Shown: in pieces, positions 1 to 8,717 of the stretch
Layout of the letters: every line of letters begins with the position of its first letter
Position numbering within the stretch: position 1 is the first letter of the stretch
NCBI GenBank assembly: GCA_009767595.1
Contig: VSDK01021871.1
Coordinates: 1,082,693-1,146,692 of the forward strand
Reading direction: 5' to 3'
Source: Symbiodinium kawagutii
Lineage: Eukaryota; Sar; Dinophyceae; Suessiales; Symbiodiniaceae
Length of the DNA stretch: 64,000 nucleotides
Made by a program: the position numbers and the translations under genes
Notes under the pieces: generated by a model
Told to the model about the DNA's origin: nothing
The model's database searches: none
Seen by the model: the letters and a program-made list of their open reading frames with translations, nothing else

Positions 1-360
1 TGAATGCTCAAATGAGCTCCAAACAGCCTTGATTGCCTGCCAACATCTAGCAAGTTGTTTGACCTATGAAGTATACTTTGTAGGTTGGCGATCGTGTGAA
101 CTAGGTTTTTAGTAGCAACAGAAAGCTGCATAAATGTGTCAATGTGTCATTAAATGCTAACAGCTAGCTCACAGCCATGAATAGGCTGGTTTTTATCAAT
201 GAACTGAACTGGCTTAGATGAACAGCTGCTTATAGCTGGCTTGTTTATTATAGCTGGCTTATACAAACCAGCCATAACACCATCACCAACCTTATCAATT
301 AACCATGAACTAACAATTACCCAACCATCACCCAACCATCAACAAACCACCATACCTCAC

Positions 361-366
361 CACCAC

Positions 367-419
<53 letters not shown>
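361..419. repeat. (CAT)n microsatellite
   Basis: Near-perfect run of CAT/ATC triplets about 59 bp long. In one frame it reads as poly-His, but nothing else in that frame looks coding, so I treat it as a simple repeat. Confidence 0.95.
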
Positions 420-420
<1 letters not shown>

Positions 421-482
421 TGAATCAACCATGGGCCAATGATTGGTTAGTCATCCATTGGGGAAAACCAAACCCCCCGGGC

Positions 483-554
483 CCCAAGCACATACAAGCG
501 CTGTGCCGCCAGGTCAACTCGGGTGGGGCGTATTGGAAGAGTATTCAAGTGCAG
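483..554 (+). CDS. Putative internal exon, unknown protein
   Basis: A GC-rich island in AT-rich surroundings reads PKHIQALCRQVNSGGAYWKS and ends at CAG|GTGCGA, a usable GT donor. The 5' boundary may be the AG at about 488. No domain recognised. The frame stays open for some 60 nt past the donor, so the 3' end is not certain. Confidence 0.4.
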
Positions 555-589
555 GTGCGAATCGGTGCGAACGTTGATTTCAGGGTCAC

Positions 590-720
590 ATGGCTGGCTT
601 GGTTGATGTTGCTTGGTTGATGTTGCTTGGTTGGTTGCTCGGTTGATGTAGCTTGGTTGATATAGCTTGGTTGATACAGCTTGGTTTCTTGGTTGATGTT
701 GCCTGGCTGATTGATGTTGC
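590..720. repeat. Degenerate tandem repeat, GGTTGATGTTGCTT unit
   Basis: About eight imperfect copies of a 12-15 bp unit (GCTTGGTTGATGTTGCTTGG and variants) follow the first exon island. No coding texture seen. Confidence 0.85.
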
Positions 721-797
721 TATATGTTATCAATTACACTCCCTCGACATGGCACATCCATCCCATGGTCCACGAGCCATGACCCAACCATCCCCAG

Positions 798-855
798 GAG
801 GGCGATGCGGTTCGACACAACGTGGAGACTGTCACGGCATCCTCCCCCGCGGAAG
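798..855 (+). CDS. Putative internal exon, Arg-rich
   Basis: Bounded by CCCCAG| and AAG|GTCCGC. One frame reads RAMRFDTTWRLSRHPPPRK. A second frame (SPGGRCGSTQRGDCHG) is also open, so the frame is uncertain. Unknown protein. Confidence 0.35.
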
Positions 856-1375
856 GTCCGCTCCGTTGGTTGGTGGATATGGAGGTTGAAGGAGTCAGGA
901 TATGGTTGATCTTATAGATATAGTCAGGATATGGAGGTTGATGGAGGTTGATTTGGTGAAACTGATCTCTAGATCTAGTAGGTAAAGGACATCCAACTAG
1001 ATATAGTTGGGTAGATTCAGGTGATGTAGCTGGTTTATTGTAGAGATAGTTTGTACAGATACAGTCCGTAGTTGTGACTAGTTGAGATGTGGTATATGAA
1101 TCAAGATGAATAGTTAGTTATGGATAGTTATGGCGAAATCGTGAAAGTTCTGATAGCTTTAGGCGATAGTCGATCAAATAGACCATACCTATTTGTGATC
1201 CCAATAAGAGGTATAGTTGATCTGCCATATGTTGTCATCAGATCAAGTATCCTATCCAAGGGGATACCATAGACTTGGGTGCCCTCACAGCTAGTTATGT
1301 TGATTAACGGCTGCATATCATGTAAATAGCCATCGTGATCCAGCTTGTAGTGATCCAACAGGATGATCATAGCAG

Positions 1376-1449
1376 GGGGGCAGGAAGCGGGGGCAGAATC
1401 TGGTGTCAAGAGCTTGGTATCTCCAGAATTGCATGACTGGTTTCAGCAG
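1376..1449 (+). CDS. Putative internal exon, unknown protein
   Basis: Opens after an AGCAG acceptor and reads GQEAGAESGVKSLVSPELHD, ending at CAG|GTTGCT. The frame continues in protein-like texture (AGHTWHEAPWLFPASLG) to a stop near 1,546, so this may instead be a longer or terminal exon. No family recognised. Confidence 0.5.
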
Positions 1450-1874
1450 GTTGCTGGCCACACATGGCATGAGGCACCATGGCTGTTCCCAGCAAGCCTA
1501 GGGGCATTTTTCAGCATGTTTGGGATTTCTAATGGTTACAACTTATAACGTATAAAAGTTAGAGTTCTAGCAGCCGCTTCCATCCGGTTCCTGAGAACTG
1601 ACCATATGATATTTCGTAGATGTTCCATGATGCTATATAGGTGTTTGTCAAAATAGGGGGCCTCACAAATGCACGGATTATTTGTATAGATATAGTTAAT
1701 AAGCTGGATGATTTGGGGGTACCCCCAGCTATTGAGAACCCCCCATGTATTCAAAACCTTGATGATTTCTGGATCCCAGAACTGGGGTCATGATCACCCA
1801 CTGAGTTGAACAATAACACGAGTTTCTGATCAATTTCAGCGATTTTAAGCATTAACCAGCCATGACTCACCATA

Positions 1875-1988
1875 TGGCTACGGGTCATTATTACCAATTC
1901 TATGGGGGATGACCAACCAATGATAAGGATAACGAGCTGGTGAATGATAGGGGAACCACGGGAACGTCTCGGGTGAACTGACCAGCCA
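1875..1988. mobile_element. TIR element, family C (GCTRTGGGTCA ends)
   Basis: Starts GGCTACGGGTCATTA and ends with a diverged GAACTGACCAGCCATA. The internal signature (GGGGGATGACCAACC, GGGGAACC) matches the copies at 33,620, 34,850, 61,577 and 62,352. Small non-autonomous element, no ORF. Confidence 0.7.
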
Positions 1989-1992
1989 TAGA

Positions 1993-2193
1993 GTGAAGCT
2001 CCACTTCACCACTCAGTTCACCCATCACTTGACGACTGGCTGCAACCACGAGTCCTGGTGGACGGAACTTCCCCCAGGTTCCACGAACATCATCAGCCAG
2101 TTCGGAGCTGCCCAGCGAGGGGCCGTCAGGGGCACAGCCATAGGGACAGCAGGTGGAAGCGCATCAGGTGGCACGCGGAATTCTCAACGTTGA
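1993..2193 (+). CDS. Putative 3' terminal exon, Gly/Ser/Thr-rich tail
   Basis: Directly follows a family C element. Reads TTGCNHESWWTELPPGSTNI then FGAAQRGAVRGTAIGTAGG and stops at TGA 2,191. GC-rich third positions set it apart from the flanks. If a terminal exon, the acceptor lies at the element end or just inside this frame. Function unknown. Confidence 0.5.
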   Translation: MKLHFTTQFTHHLTTGCNHESWWTELPPGSTNIISQFGAAQRGAVRGTAIGTAGGSASGGTRNSQR

Positions 2194-2839
2194 ATTCATG
2201 CTGAAGCAAACCAATCATGGTTAGTGACAGGATGAAACAGGTGGTCAAGTCAACTGGTTCTGTTTAACCAGTTCTGTTTGAACTGAATTTCTCATGGATG
2301 GATGGTCAAATCGTGGTTGATTCATAGTGAATTGATGGTATACTTGATTGATGGTTAAGAATGACCTGGACTGGTTGCTCGTTGTTGTTTAGACTGGTTT
2401 GCAGTTGTTGTTTTACCATGTTGATACATGTTGATATGGTTTGACTAATCCAAACTTTACCTGTAAATGGTGAGACATCATTTGTCAAGAGATATGTAAA
2501 GCTCATATTGATGGTGTATCCGTGTTATCGTTGCTCATGGTCCATGAATTTGAGACCAGTAACATCAATCGTGTGATGGCAAATACCTGCTATTTGTAGA
2601 AGGGGGGTTATGACTGTAAATGAACAGAATACCTATTATGCAACCAATTCCATGTTTATGTACTTCAGCATTTTCCCGCAGTAAAAGAGGGTTCACTGAG
2701 TGGAATCGGTGGACGACAGTGTTTGTGAAGGGATGCCTCAGTTCTGGTTCGCTAGAAAACAATGGGTATTACTAGAATTGCCGTCATTTTGAAGTAGTGA
2801 GACGGTGACACGGTGTGAAACGATGGAACCATCACACAG

Positions 2840-3007
2840 CCCATAGAAGCTCGCGCCTCACCGAATCTCTCAGCCGATGAGGTCTTCGTGTGGAGATGGC
2901 AGCATGTTTTAGACGCAGGGCCTTACAACTTGCCAGACTGGCTTGAAGCCAAGCAGCAGCTATGGCAGCGCTGGCATGCCTCCCCAGCAAGCAGGAGGAT
3001 CAACAGG
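2840..3007 (+). CDS. Putative exon, Trp-rich helical segment
   Basis: Opens after ATCACACAG| and reads PNLSADEVFVWRWQHVLDAG, then a Trp/Gln-rich amphipathic stretch (EAKQQLWQRWHASPASRR). No upstream ATG in frame, so it cannot be a complete gene. The 3' boundary is set where texture degrades into an element-like sequence. Unknown protein. Confidence 0.55.
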
Positions 3008-3242
3008 GAACCTCCAACAATGGCTGGTTTATTAGTGTAAGGGATTAAAATTGGATGATTTGGGGGTAACCCTAGTTTGAGAAACCACCACATGGATCAT
3101 TGCAATAATCTGAACTGATGGCAAAGTGATGGTCAGTGATTAGTTGATTGCTAATGATGAATAATTGTAGTGGATGAGAATGGTTGATAAAGGTCATTGG
3201 TGCTTGCAGAGGTCCAAATGATTTCTGCTACAACCCTGTCAG

Positions 3243-3370
3243 GATCAGAATGCAGTTTTGATCAGCCCGCTTGCGGACAGGAAGTATGACCTGAATGATT
3301 TAACAGCTTGCAAAATCTTGCAAGCAGCCTATTCAGCTAAACCATTTGGTGATTTGCAATGCTGCATGGG
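3243..3370 (+). CDS. Putative exon, unknown protein
   Basis: After CTGTCAG| the frame reads DQNAVLISPLADRKYDLNDL then TACKILQAAYSAKPFGDLQC, closed by TAG at 3,381. A GT inside GCATGGGTTTTT could be the donor. Good coding texture, no recognised domain. Confidence 0.45.
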
Positions 3371-3384
3371 TTTTTCACTATAGG

Positions 3385-3465
3385 GGGCCCTCAATCATCC
3401 AACATTGTTCATTTATACCCATAAACCATCCATTTTGGGGGTTTCCTATTTCGAGAAACAAGCAC
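3385..3465. mobile_element. Family A element fragment
   Basis: Carries the inward signature GGGGGCCCTCAATCATCC and the right end TTTCGAGAAACAAGCAC, a diverged match to TTTGAGAAACCACCA, the outer end of family A (best copy 41,000-41,100). Confidence 0.6.
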
Positions 3466-3632
3466 ATTCAGCCCTTCTCATCTTGCAATTTGAGTTCTAG
3501 CTGAGCTCAGCAGAGGCTCAACCAGCCCCTGGAACGAAGACCCATGGTGGTGGATTTGGCCTAATGATCGCTAATGTTTTCTGGTGAGTGGTGGATGTGA
3601 ACCCTGCAAACATACTTTGATGTATTGTCCAA

Positions 3633-3743
3633 ATGGCTTACTGTCTTGAAAACACCCGTCTTGTAGTGTTCAACGGGCACATGTCTGAATCCTTGGAAGT
3701 CCGGGGATGTGGCGAAATCATTGGAAAAGATCGTCCTCATAAG
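3633..3743 (+). CDS. Putative exon with GT donor
   Basis: Reads ENTRLVVFNGHMSESLEVRG then CGEIIGKDRPHK and meets AAG|GTGTGTTC exactly at a codon boundary. An ATG at 3,633 could be an initiator, but an upstream acceptor is equally possible. Function unknown. Confidence 0.5.
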
Positions 3744-4044
3744 GTGTGTTCAATCTCTCATACCATCCTGTGGCTTGGACATGCCTTTCTCTCTAATTTG
3801 TGGTTTGCTCATTTTTTGCTTCAAGCGTATTTTGTTCGTTCGTCTGCCAAATCAACAAATGCTCATGAAAAACCTATGCTGTGAATGCCAGCTCTCAATT
3901 CGTGGTGACTCTCCCCTAAATTTCCAGCTATAAATCAACCATCCGCCATGTAACAAATGGTTCACTGTTCTTTTGGAAATGGCAAATTTCCAACCAGATC
4001 TCTTAGATTGCCGGAGGGTATGTTACGGTATGTTGATTTGACCG

Positions 4045-4164
4045 TTCGGGGGTTATGCAGCGACAACAGTGTGGGTTTACCATGAAACAAATTCCTGTGC
4101 CAGTATACCAGTTGCTTCTCTGGCAGAATCTCATTGCTTCCAGTGGATGGTTGGCATCAGTTGA
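4045..4164 (+). CDS. Putative exon, unknown protein
   Basis: Open frame FGGYAATTVWVYHETNSCAS continuing IPVASLAESHCFQW, with possible acceptor ATGCAG| at 4,060 and possible donor ATG|GTTGGC at 4,150, before TGA at 4,162. A 96-codon antisense frame also covers this stretch. The plus strand is preferred because neighbouring exons are plus. Confidence 0.4.
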   Translation, partial: FGGYAATTVWVYHETNSCASIPVASLAESHCFQWMVGIS

Positions 4165-4238
4165 CATTTCATGATTGAGTGGCCTAGAAATCTCAGTTCT
4201 TCCAGTGAAAATCCAGTGGATGGTCCACAGCATGTGGC

Positions 4239-4433
4239 ATGAATCCACCGTGGCATCCGAAATGGGAGATCTCCCCCATTCATGGCGTGCCAAAATCCAT
4301 GGCGGACCACTGGCATGTTGTTGCAGCCGCTGAGGAAAAGGCCCTGAGTCTGGAAGGCACCAGGGTCATTGAATCGTTTGTTTTTGAGATTGGTCGGACA
4401 AACATAATTTTAAATTGGCTCCTGTTTTTTTGA
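4239..4433 (+). CDS. Putative exon, unknown protein
   Basis: Strong coding texture: VPKSMADHWHVVAAAEEKAL then SLEGTRVIESFVFEIGRTNI. The N-terminal 30 nt look less coding, so a true acceptor probably lies near 4,269. The 3' end may fall before the TGA at 4,431. The helical AAAEEKALSLEG stretch is the clearest feature; family not recognised. Confidence 0.5.
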   Translation: MNPPWHPKWEISPIHGVPKSMADHWHVVAAAEEKALSLEGTRVIESFVFEIGRTNIILNWLLFF

Positions 4434-4798
4434 ATGTATTTCTTGATATTTGTTGTTTTGGAACGTGTGTTTGCTAACATCTCCCATATTTGGGACGGTT
4501 GGTTGATGAACTCATGTCTTTTTTCAGAGGTGTTGAAGCTACCCAGCAGATTTGAGTGAATATTCTCGTCGTTCGTTGCTCCTCCACTTAATTCTCCCAG
4601 CCATGTGAACCAATCTGCAGCTTTTCCAGAAATGGGTTTGTCCATAGTGGTACCAACCATCCAAGTTCAGTTAGCCATTGGTCAGAGAGGGAAACCACCT
4701 GCCAGAGAAGACTGGGGGTACACTATGGCCACTTGGACAAACTCCAGTGGTGGTTTCGCAAGTCATAGGGGACCTCCAAATCATCCAACCTTCACCAG

Positions 4799-4903
4799 AT
4801 CTTCCCATTGTCCCCCTGGGTGCTGCGTGGGCACGCCGTAGGCAACGACCCGCTGCGAAAGCTGCAGACGGAGTTGGAAGGATTGGAACGATGGAAGCTC
4901 CAG
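4799..4903 (+). CDS. Internal exon, coiled-coil-like
   Basis: Bounded by CACCAG| and CAG|GTAGGG, both good dinoflagellate-type sites. The frame (phase 0 both ends) reads IFPLSPWVLRGHAVGNDPLR then KLQTELEGLERWKLQ, a heptad-like helix. A family A half-element (TGGTTTCGCAAGTCATAGGG) sits just upstream, so the intron is probably element-derived. Protein unknown. Confidence 0.6.
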
Positions 4904-4929
4904 GTAGGGCGGCGTCCAATGGTGGGTGA

Positions 4930-5345
4930 ATAGTGGCGTCAATAATAGAGTTTCGATGGTTGTAATAGATGGCAATAGTTCTAAATGGTTGCAATAGTTT
5001 CAATGGTTCGAAATTCTGAACGGTTTCAATGGTTCAAAAGTTGCCCAAAAAGGGTTTCAAGGGTTCTAAAGGTTGCATAGTGGTTGAATAGTTTCAATGA
5101 CTGGTTGAATATTGGTTTCAATGCTTCTGAAAATGATGGGTTATGCTTCTAAAAAATGGTTCGGATTTATAGTGGTAGTGGTTTATAGTTATCAGTTATC
5201 AGTGGTTTCATTGATTCTAAAAAGTCGTTCAGAATAGTGTCAATAGTGGTTTTAATGGTTGAACTACTATGGTCGTTCTAGTAATGGTGGTTCATAATGG
5301 TTTCGAACCGTTTCAATAGTGGTTTCAACAATGGTTTAAACAGTT
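4930..5345. repeat. Degenerate short tandem repeat, GGTTTCAATAGT type
   Basis: About 400 bp of drifting copies of a 10-15 bp unit (GGTTGCAATAGTTTCAATGG, AGTGGTTTCAA). Nothing coding seen. Confidence 0.75.
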
Positions 5346-5399
5346 TTACCATTATATTCATGGATAAAAGTTCAAAATTATACCTTATCCTGGTACACC

Positions 5400-5534
5400 C
5401 CTTCATCAACAGCAGAATGCCATGGAAATATCGCTACAATCGAAGTCATGTTGCGGGCAGAGGATGCCTTGGACGGTGGGTGCCGTCCAGGGTTGATCAA
5501 CCGGAAATTGCTCAGAGCTGTACCATTTGCGTGA
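5400..5534 (+). CDS. Putative terminal exon (strand uncertain)
   Basis: Plus frame reads HGNIATIEVMLRAEDALDGG then CRPGLINRKLLRAVPFA and a TGA. The minus strand over 5,378-5,611 is also coding-like (KRLDLLDQLVRHANGTALSN). I favour plus because adjacent exons are plus; the evidence does not settle it. Confidence 0.4.
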   Translation, partial: PSSTAECHGNIATIEVMLRAEDALDGGCRPGLINRKLLRAVPFA

Positions 5535-5872
5535 CGGACTAACTGGTCAAGTAGGTCCAGTCGCTTGACCCCTGATCGTACGGATTCTGCCACTGGATAT
5601 GCCCTGGGCAAGCATGGGAATTAAGCTGAACTGCCAAACCAATCCTACAACCATGGTGAAATATGGTGAATATGACCAGTTACTGGGGCTGCACATCAAA
5701 GCAAGGGTCAAGCAGGGCCCCAGAAAAAAATCATGAGCAAGTCCTACAGACCTACAACGGGATGAGATTCCTTGCAGGTCCTGTCCTGCCCTCGATGGAT
5801 CACCATCGGGACACCCGAACCCTGACCCCCTTTTGAACTCTTGCGCGCTTGCCTCGGCCTTGCGAAAATCAG

Positions 5873-5966
5873 CCGCTGGCAGGTGGAAAGGGAAACGGCC
5901 AAATACCTCAAGAAAAACAATGAGATCAAGGACTCCGTGCTCCCGGAAGCACCGCAATTGGCTTGA
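5873..5966 (+). CDS. Putative exon, Lys/Glu-rich helix
   Basis: After AAAATCAG| the frame reads RWQVERETAKYLKKNNEIKD then SVLPEAPQLA and TGA. A second possible acceptor (GGCAG|GTGG) lies 10 nt in. An antisense 164-codon frame covers the same DNA but has poorer texture. Family unknown. Confidence 0.5.
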
Positions 5967-6245
5967 AATGGGTTTTTGTGAGCGATTCCACGAATAGAAA
6001 GGTGGGGTGGGAGTACATGAAAGGCTGATCTTGACCATCAAATACTATCAGTTACAATACGAGTTATGTGTTCAGCAACTAGTTCTGAGAACAAGCACAG
6101 TAAAGAATTGATAATACTTTGAGGGACACCATTCAGTACCTCAGACAGGTCCATGTTTTTTTTGCCACTTGCGCAGTGGGCATGAGTCTTGAGAGTCCTG
6201 TCACTTCACAAGCACGCTACTCAGAAATGCTCAGAATCGTGAGCA

Positions 6246-6341
6246 ATGGAGGGTGCTATTGTAAGCAGCTTGAAGTTCTTTGGTGAAAAAGGCCGCAGGC
6301 TCAAGCATTTCTACGACGGGCAAAGAATCATCACACATTGA
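6246..6341 (+). CDS. Small ORF or exon, 31 aa
   Basis: ATG to TGA: MEGAIVSSLKFFGEKGRRLK then HFYDGQRIITH. An in-frame TGA lies two codons upstream, so this is either a genuine start or an exon beginning at CGTGAG|CA. Too short to assign. Confidence 0.35.
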   Translation: MEGAIVSSLKFFGEKGRRLKHFYDGQRIITH

Positions 6342-6378
6342 TCACATTGTGTGTGTGTACCAAGCAGTACCCAGTCAG

Positions 6379-6503
6379 GAGGGCCCCTTTGCTGACAGAC
6401 TTTTCGGACTCTGGGGTTGAAGCCGGTGGTCAATGGACGACCAACACAACTCAGCTGGAGACTGCTGAATTCCGAACCGTCAAATACGGGGTTACATCAG
6501 GGT
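6379..6503 (+). CDS. Putative exon, unknown protein
   Basis: After CCAGTCAG| the frame reads RAPLLTDFSDSGVEAGGQWT then TNTTQLETAEFRTVKYGVTS. Good acidic/polar coding texture. The 3' boundary is approximate. Confidence 0.5.
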
Positions 6504-7012
6504 CAATTCCTTTGATAAATCAATCAATGTTCCATTCAGATTGTAGTCATGGGCCATCAGTGGGGCTTCATTTGGCTCGCAGGGGGTTGGTAGCAAGTGA
6601 CAGCGCGTAGAATTTCTGGCCCGCACACGTAAACTTCCGATCTGGTTGATTATATAGCTGTAAGTATTCAACCAAAATTTCACTTTTCGATATCAACCAT
6701 CCAATCTGGTCGAACTCCCATGAACTCCCAATCTTCCTCTCCAGCAAACTGTGGATCAACCACTTCTTAGCTTGAAGTCTGTGGATCATTATTAAGAAGA
6801 CTAACTACAGTTTGGTTAGTCAGATTAGTTGGTATTGATCAGTGGATTAGGTCAGTGATTAAACACTAAACACTAACTATGGTACCACAGTTTAATTATA
6901 GTGGATCAGTTAGTATTGATCACTAAACTATAGTGGTATTGTACCATTGTACTATAGTATATTAGTGAATCTTCTCACTTGCTCAAGTGGATCACTAAGA
7001 CTATCCCAACAG

Positions 7013-7130
7013 GCCTCTAGGCTGGGTGGATCTGATCGATGCCAGGACGTGTACATTCGCGAGGCGAGCCTTTGGGTGGTTTGGGTGGTAGTGGTGCCTC
7101 CCTGTCATTCGTTGGTTGAGGGCGGGCAGT
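7013..7130 (+). CDS. Putative exon, unknown protein
   Basis: After CCCAACAG| reads ASRLGGSDRCQDVYIREASL followed by a Val/Trp-rich stretch that may already be intron. GT candidates occur from 7,076 onward. It lies just upstream of a family B element at 7,140. Confidence 0.4.
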
Positions 7131-7139
7131 TAACCCAAT

Positions 7140-7232
7140 CCTTCCAGTTACCTCTATGGTAGGTAACCAGGGAAAATTCGGGATTGGTACACAAGCTGGT
7201 TGAGGATACCTAGTAGATAGGCAACTGGAAGG
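7140..7232. mobile_element. TIR element, family B (CCTTCCAGTTACC ends)
   Basis: Starts CCTTCCAGTTACCTCTATGG and ends GATAGGCAACTGGAAGGG, inverted ends of about 14 bp. Internally carries GGTAACC and GGATTGGTACAC. Three more copies occur at 40,713, 57,296 and 58,879. Confidence 0.85.
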
Positions 7233-7434
7233 GTAGGGATGCTTATAGCAGGCTTCACCTCGCAGAAACACCCAGAAGCAGTGGGAGTCCGTCAGTGCGA
7301 GGGATCTCGACCAGGCCCGTATAACTGGTTGGCTAATGTGAGGGCTATGAATCCTACTGGTTTATGGCTAATGTGAGGGCAGAGATTCCAACAGTGGCAG
7401 GTCGTTCAAGCTGGTGACCTGTGAAATACCACCG

Positions 7435-7536
7435 AGGCATGTCCGCCCCTATCGGTTTCACAGCGGGGTTCACCGTTACCACCGGCACATCGACATGCTG
7501 AGGGCGCAGCTACTTGCCATGAAGATATCCAGGCTG
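7435..7536 (+). CDS. Putative exon, His/Arg-rich
   Basis: Reads RHVRPYRFHSGVHRYHRHID then MLRAQLLAMKISRL and ends at CTG|GTGGAT. Basic, His-rich start and helical end. Other frames close sooner. A family A element begins about 30 bp downstream. Confidence 0.5.
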
Positions 7537-7566
7537 GTGGATTTTGGAATGGTTGATCAACTCACA

Positions 7567-7663
7567 TGGTGGCTTCTCGAGCCATAGGGAACCCCAAAGT
7601 TATGGTCGGTTTAGTTGATATGGGATGATTTTGGGGTACTCCTATGACTTGAGAAACAACCAT
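7567..7663. mobile_element. TIR element, family A
   Basis: Begins TGGTGGCTTCTCGAGCCATA and ends ATGACTTGAGAAACAACCA, with inward GGGAACCCC and GGGGTACTCC blocks and the core signature TTGATATGGGATGATTTTGG shared by the family. Confidence 0.85.
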
Positions 7664-7738
7664 ATTTTTGGGATGGCTACCACCAACACCTGTAGTGGTG
7701 CAGTGTCGCATCATTAATGTCATTGTCACTCATTCATT

Positions 7739-7933
7739 TGGTCTCTTCTCAAACTACGAGTACCCCCAGTTATCATCCCACACTCATCGTTCTTTAATAA
7801 ACCATCCCATATCAATTTCCATTTTTTCCATTCCAGCGCTCAAAGTCACCATACGACTTGTGCGGGTCATGCAGCCATATTCATTTGGTTAATAAACCAT
7901 CCATTCTGGAGGTTCCCAGTGTTGAGAAACCAC
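7739..7933. mobile_element. Family A element, long or doubled copy
   Basis: Left end TCTCTTCTCAAACTACGAGT, right end TGTTGAGAAACCACCATTTT, with AATAAACCATCC twice inside. Its right end sits about 48 bp before the acceptor of the next exon. Confidence 0.65.
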
Positions 7934-7980
7934 CATTTTGGGCCAGCCGACACCGGCCACTGCCACTGTGTGAAGTCGCA

Positions 7981-8106
7981 GGTCCTTCGCTTGTGGCCTT
8001 CGGAGACGGATCATCAAGGAGTTGAAAGCTGTAAGAAGTGCGCGTGGGCCACTGGATCGCAAGCCATGGGTCAAGTCATGGCCCTGTCAAGCATCGTTTT
8101 CTGACT
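7981..8106 (+). CDS. Putative exon, basic protein
   Basis: After GTCGCAG| one frame reads FACGLRRRIIKELKAVRSAR then GPLDRKPWVKSWPCQASF, ending near GACTG|GTGGTT. A second frame (QVLRLWPSETDHQGVESCKK) is open too. I prefer the first for its basic helical texture, but the call is not firm. Confidence 0.4.
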
Positions 8107-8370
8107 GGTGGTTTGATTTACTTTTTTTATTTTCACTAGTCATTAACAATTGGTTTGTTGACTCATATTTTCCATATATAGGGGCGGTTCAACCACCAAG
8201 CAGTTTTTGTCGGCGAGTTTGAATCTATGGTTAACAGGAGGAGGGGACTAATGGTCCAACGAATTTGGGGAGACCAATGGCCGAATTAGTTGGGATCCCA
8301 ATTGGAAAGATCTCCACCATTTTGTTTTTTGGGAAATTGCAACATAGAAGATTTGGATTTCGGCCCCACA
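8107..8370. other. Non-coding, element-rich
   Basis: Holds a copy of the CATATAGGGGCGGTTCAACC motif, which recurs near 30,220 and 37,340, plus AT-rich filler. No gene seen. Confidence 0.6.
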
Positions 8371-8508
8371 CCGAGTGGTACCCCCCAGAGATTGCTGACT
8401 TAGGCTAGTTCACGTTTTGGTAACTACCAGTTATAGAAGATATACGTAACTATACTGATTGGTGACGAATCTAAACCAACTTATAGTCAAGGGGGGTACC
8501 ACTCTGTG
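8371..8508. mobile_element. TIR element, family E (ACAGAGTGGTACCCCCC ends)
   Basis: Begins CCGAGTGGTACCCCCC and ends GGGGGGTACCACTCTGTGG, an inverted end pair of about 15 bp. Contains GAATCTAAACCAACTTATAG, the same motif into which the LINE inserted next door. Related copies at 29,503 and 40,065. Confidence 0.85.
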
Positions 8509-8650
8509 GAGGATCTCCCAGTATTTATAGAATATCTAACTAGCTTCTTAGGTGGTGAATCTAAACCAACCTATAGTCGTAATGATTAACAACTATATAT
8601 CTATCCTTATATACCTTATTACTAGCAGTGGCGAATCTAAACCAACCTAT

Positions 8651-8717
8651 TTTTTTGACCTTGCTGCATGATGAGGCTTGCGCCGCGGCAGTTTGCAAAA
8701 ATGAATTAGGGAAAAAC
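8651..8717 (-). other. LINE 3' UTR and A-tail
   Basis: Only about 60 nt separate the ORF2 stop from an A7 run abutting the target-site duplication. The short tail and direct flanking repeat are what define the element's 3' end. Confidence 0.8.

Noticed and set aside
241..423. Frame ending in about 20 His
   Set aside because: Produced by the CAT microsatellite, with no coding texture upstream.
5547..6041. 164-codon minus-strand frame
   Set aside because: Amino-acid texture poorer than the plus-strand exon at 5,873-5,966, which also has a plausible acceptor. Not fully excluded.
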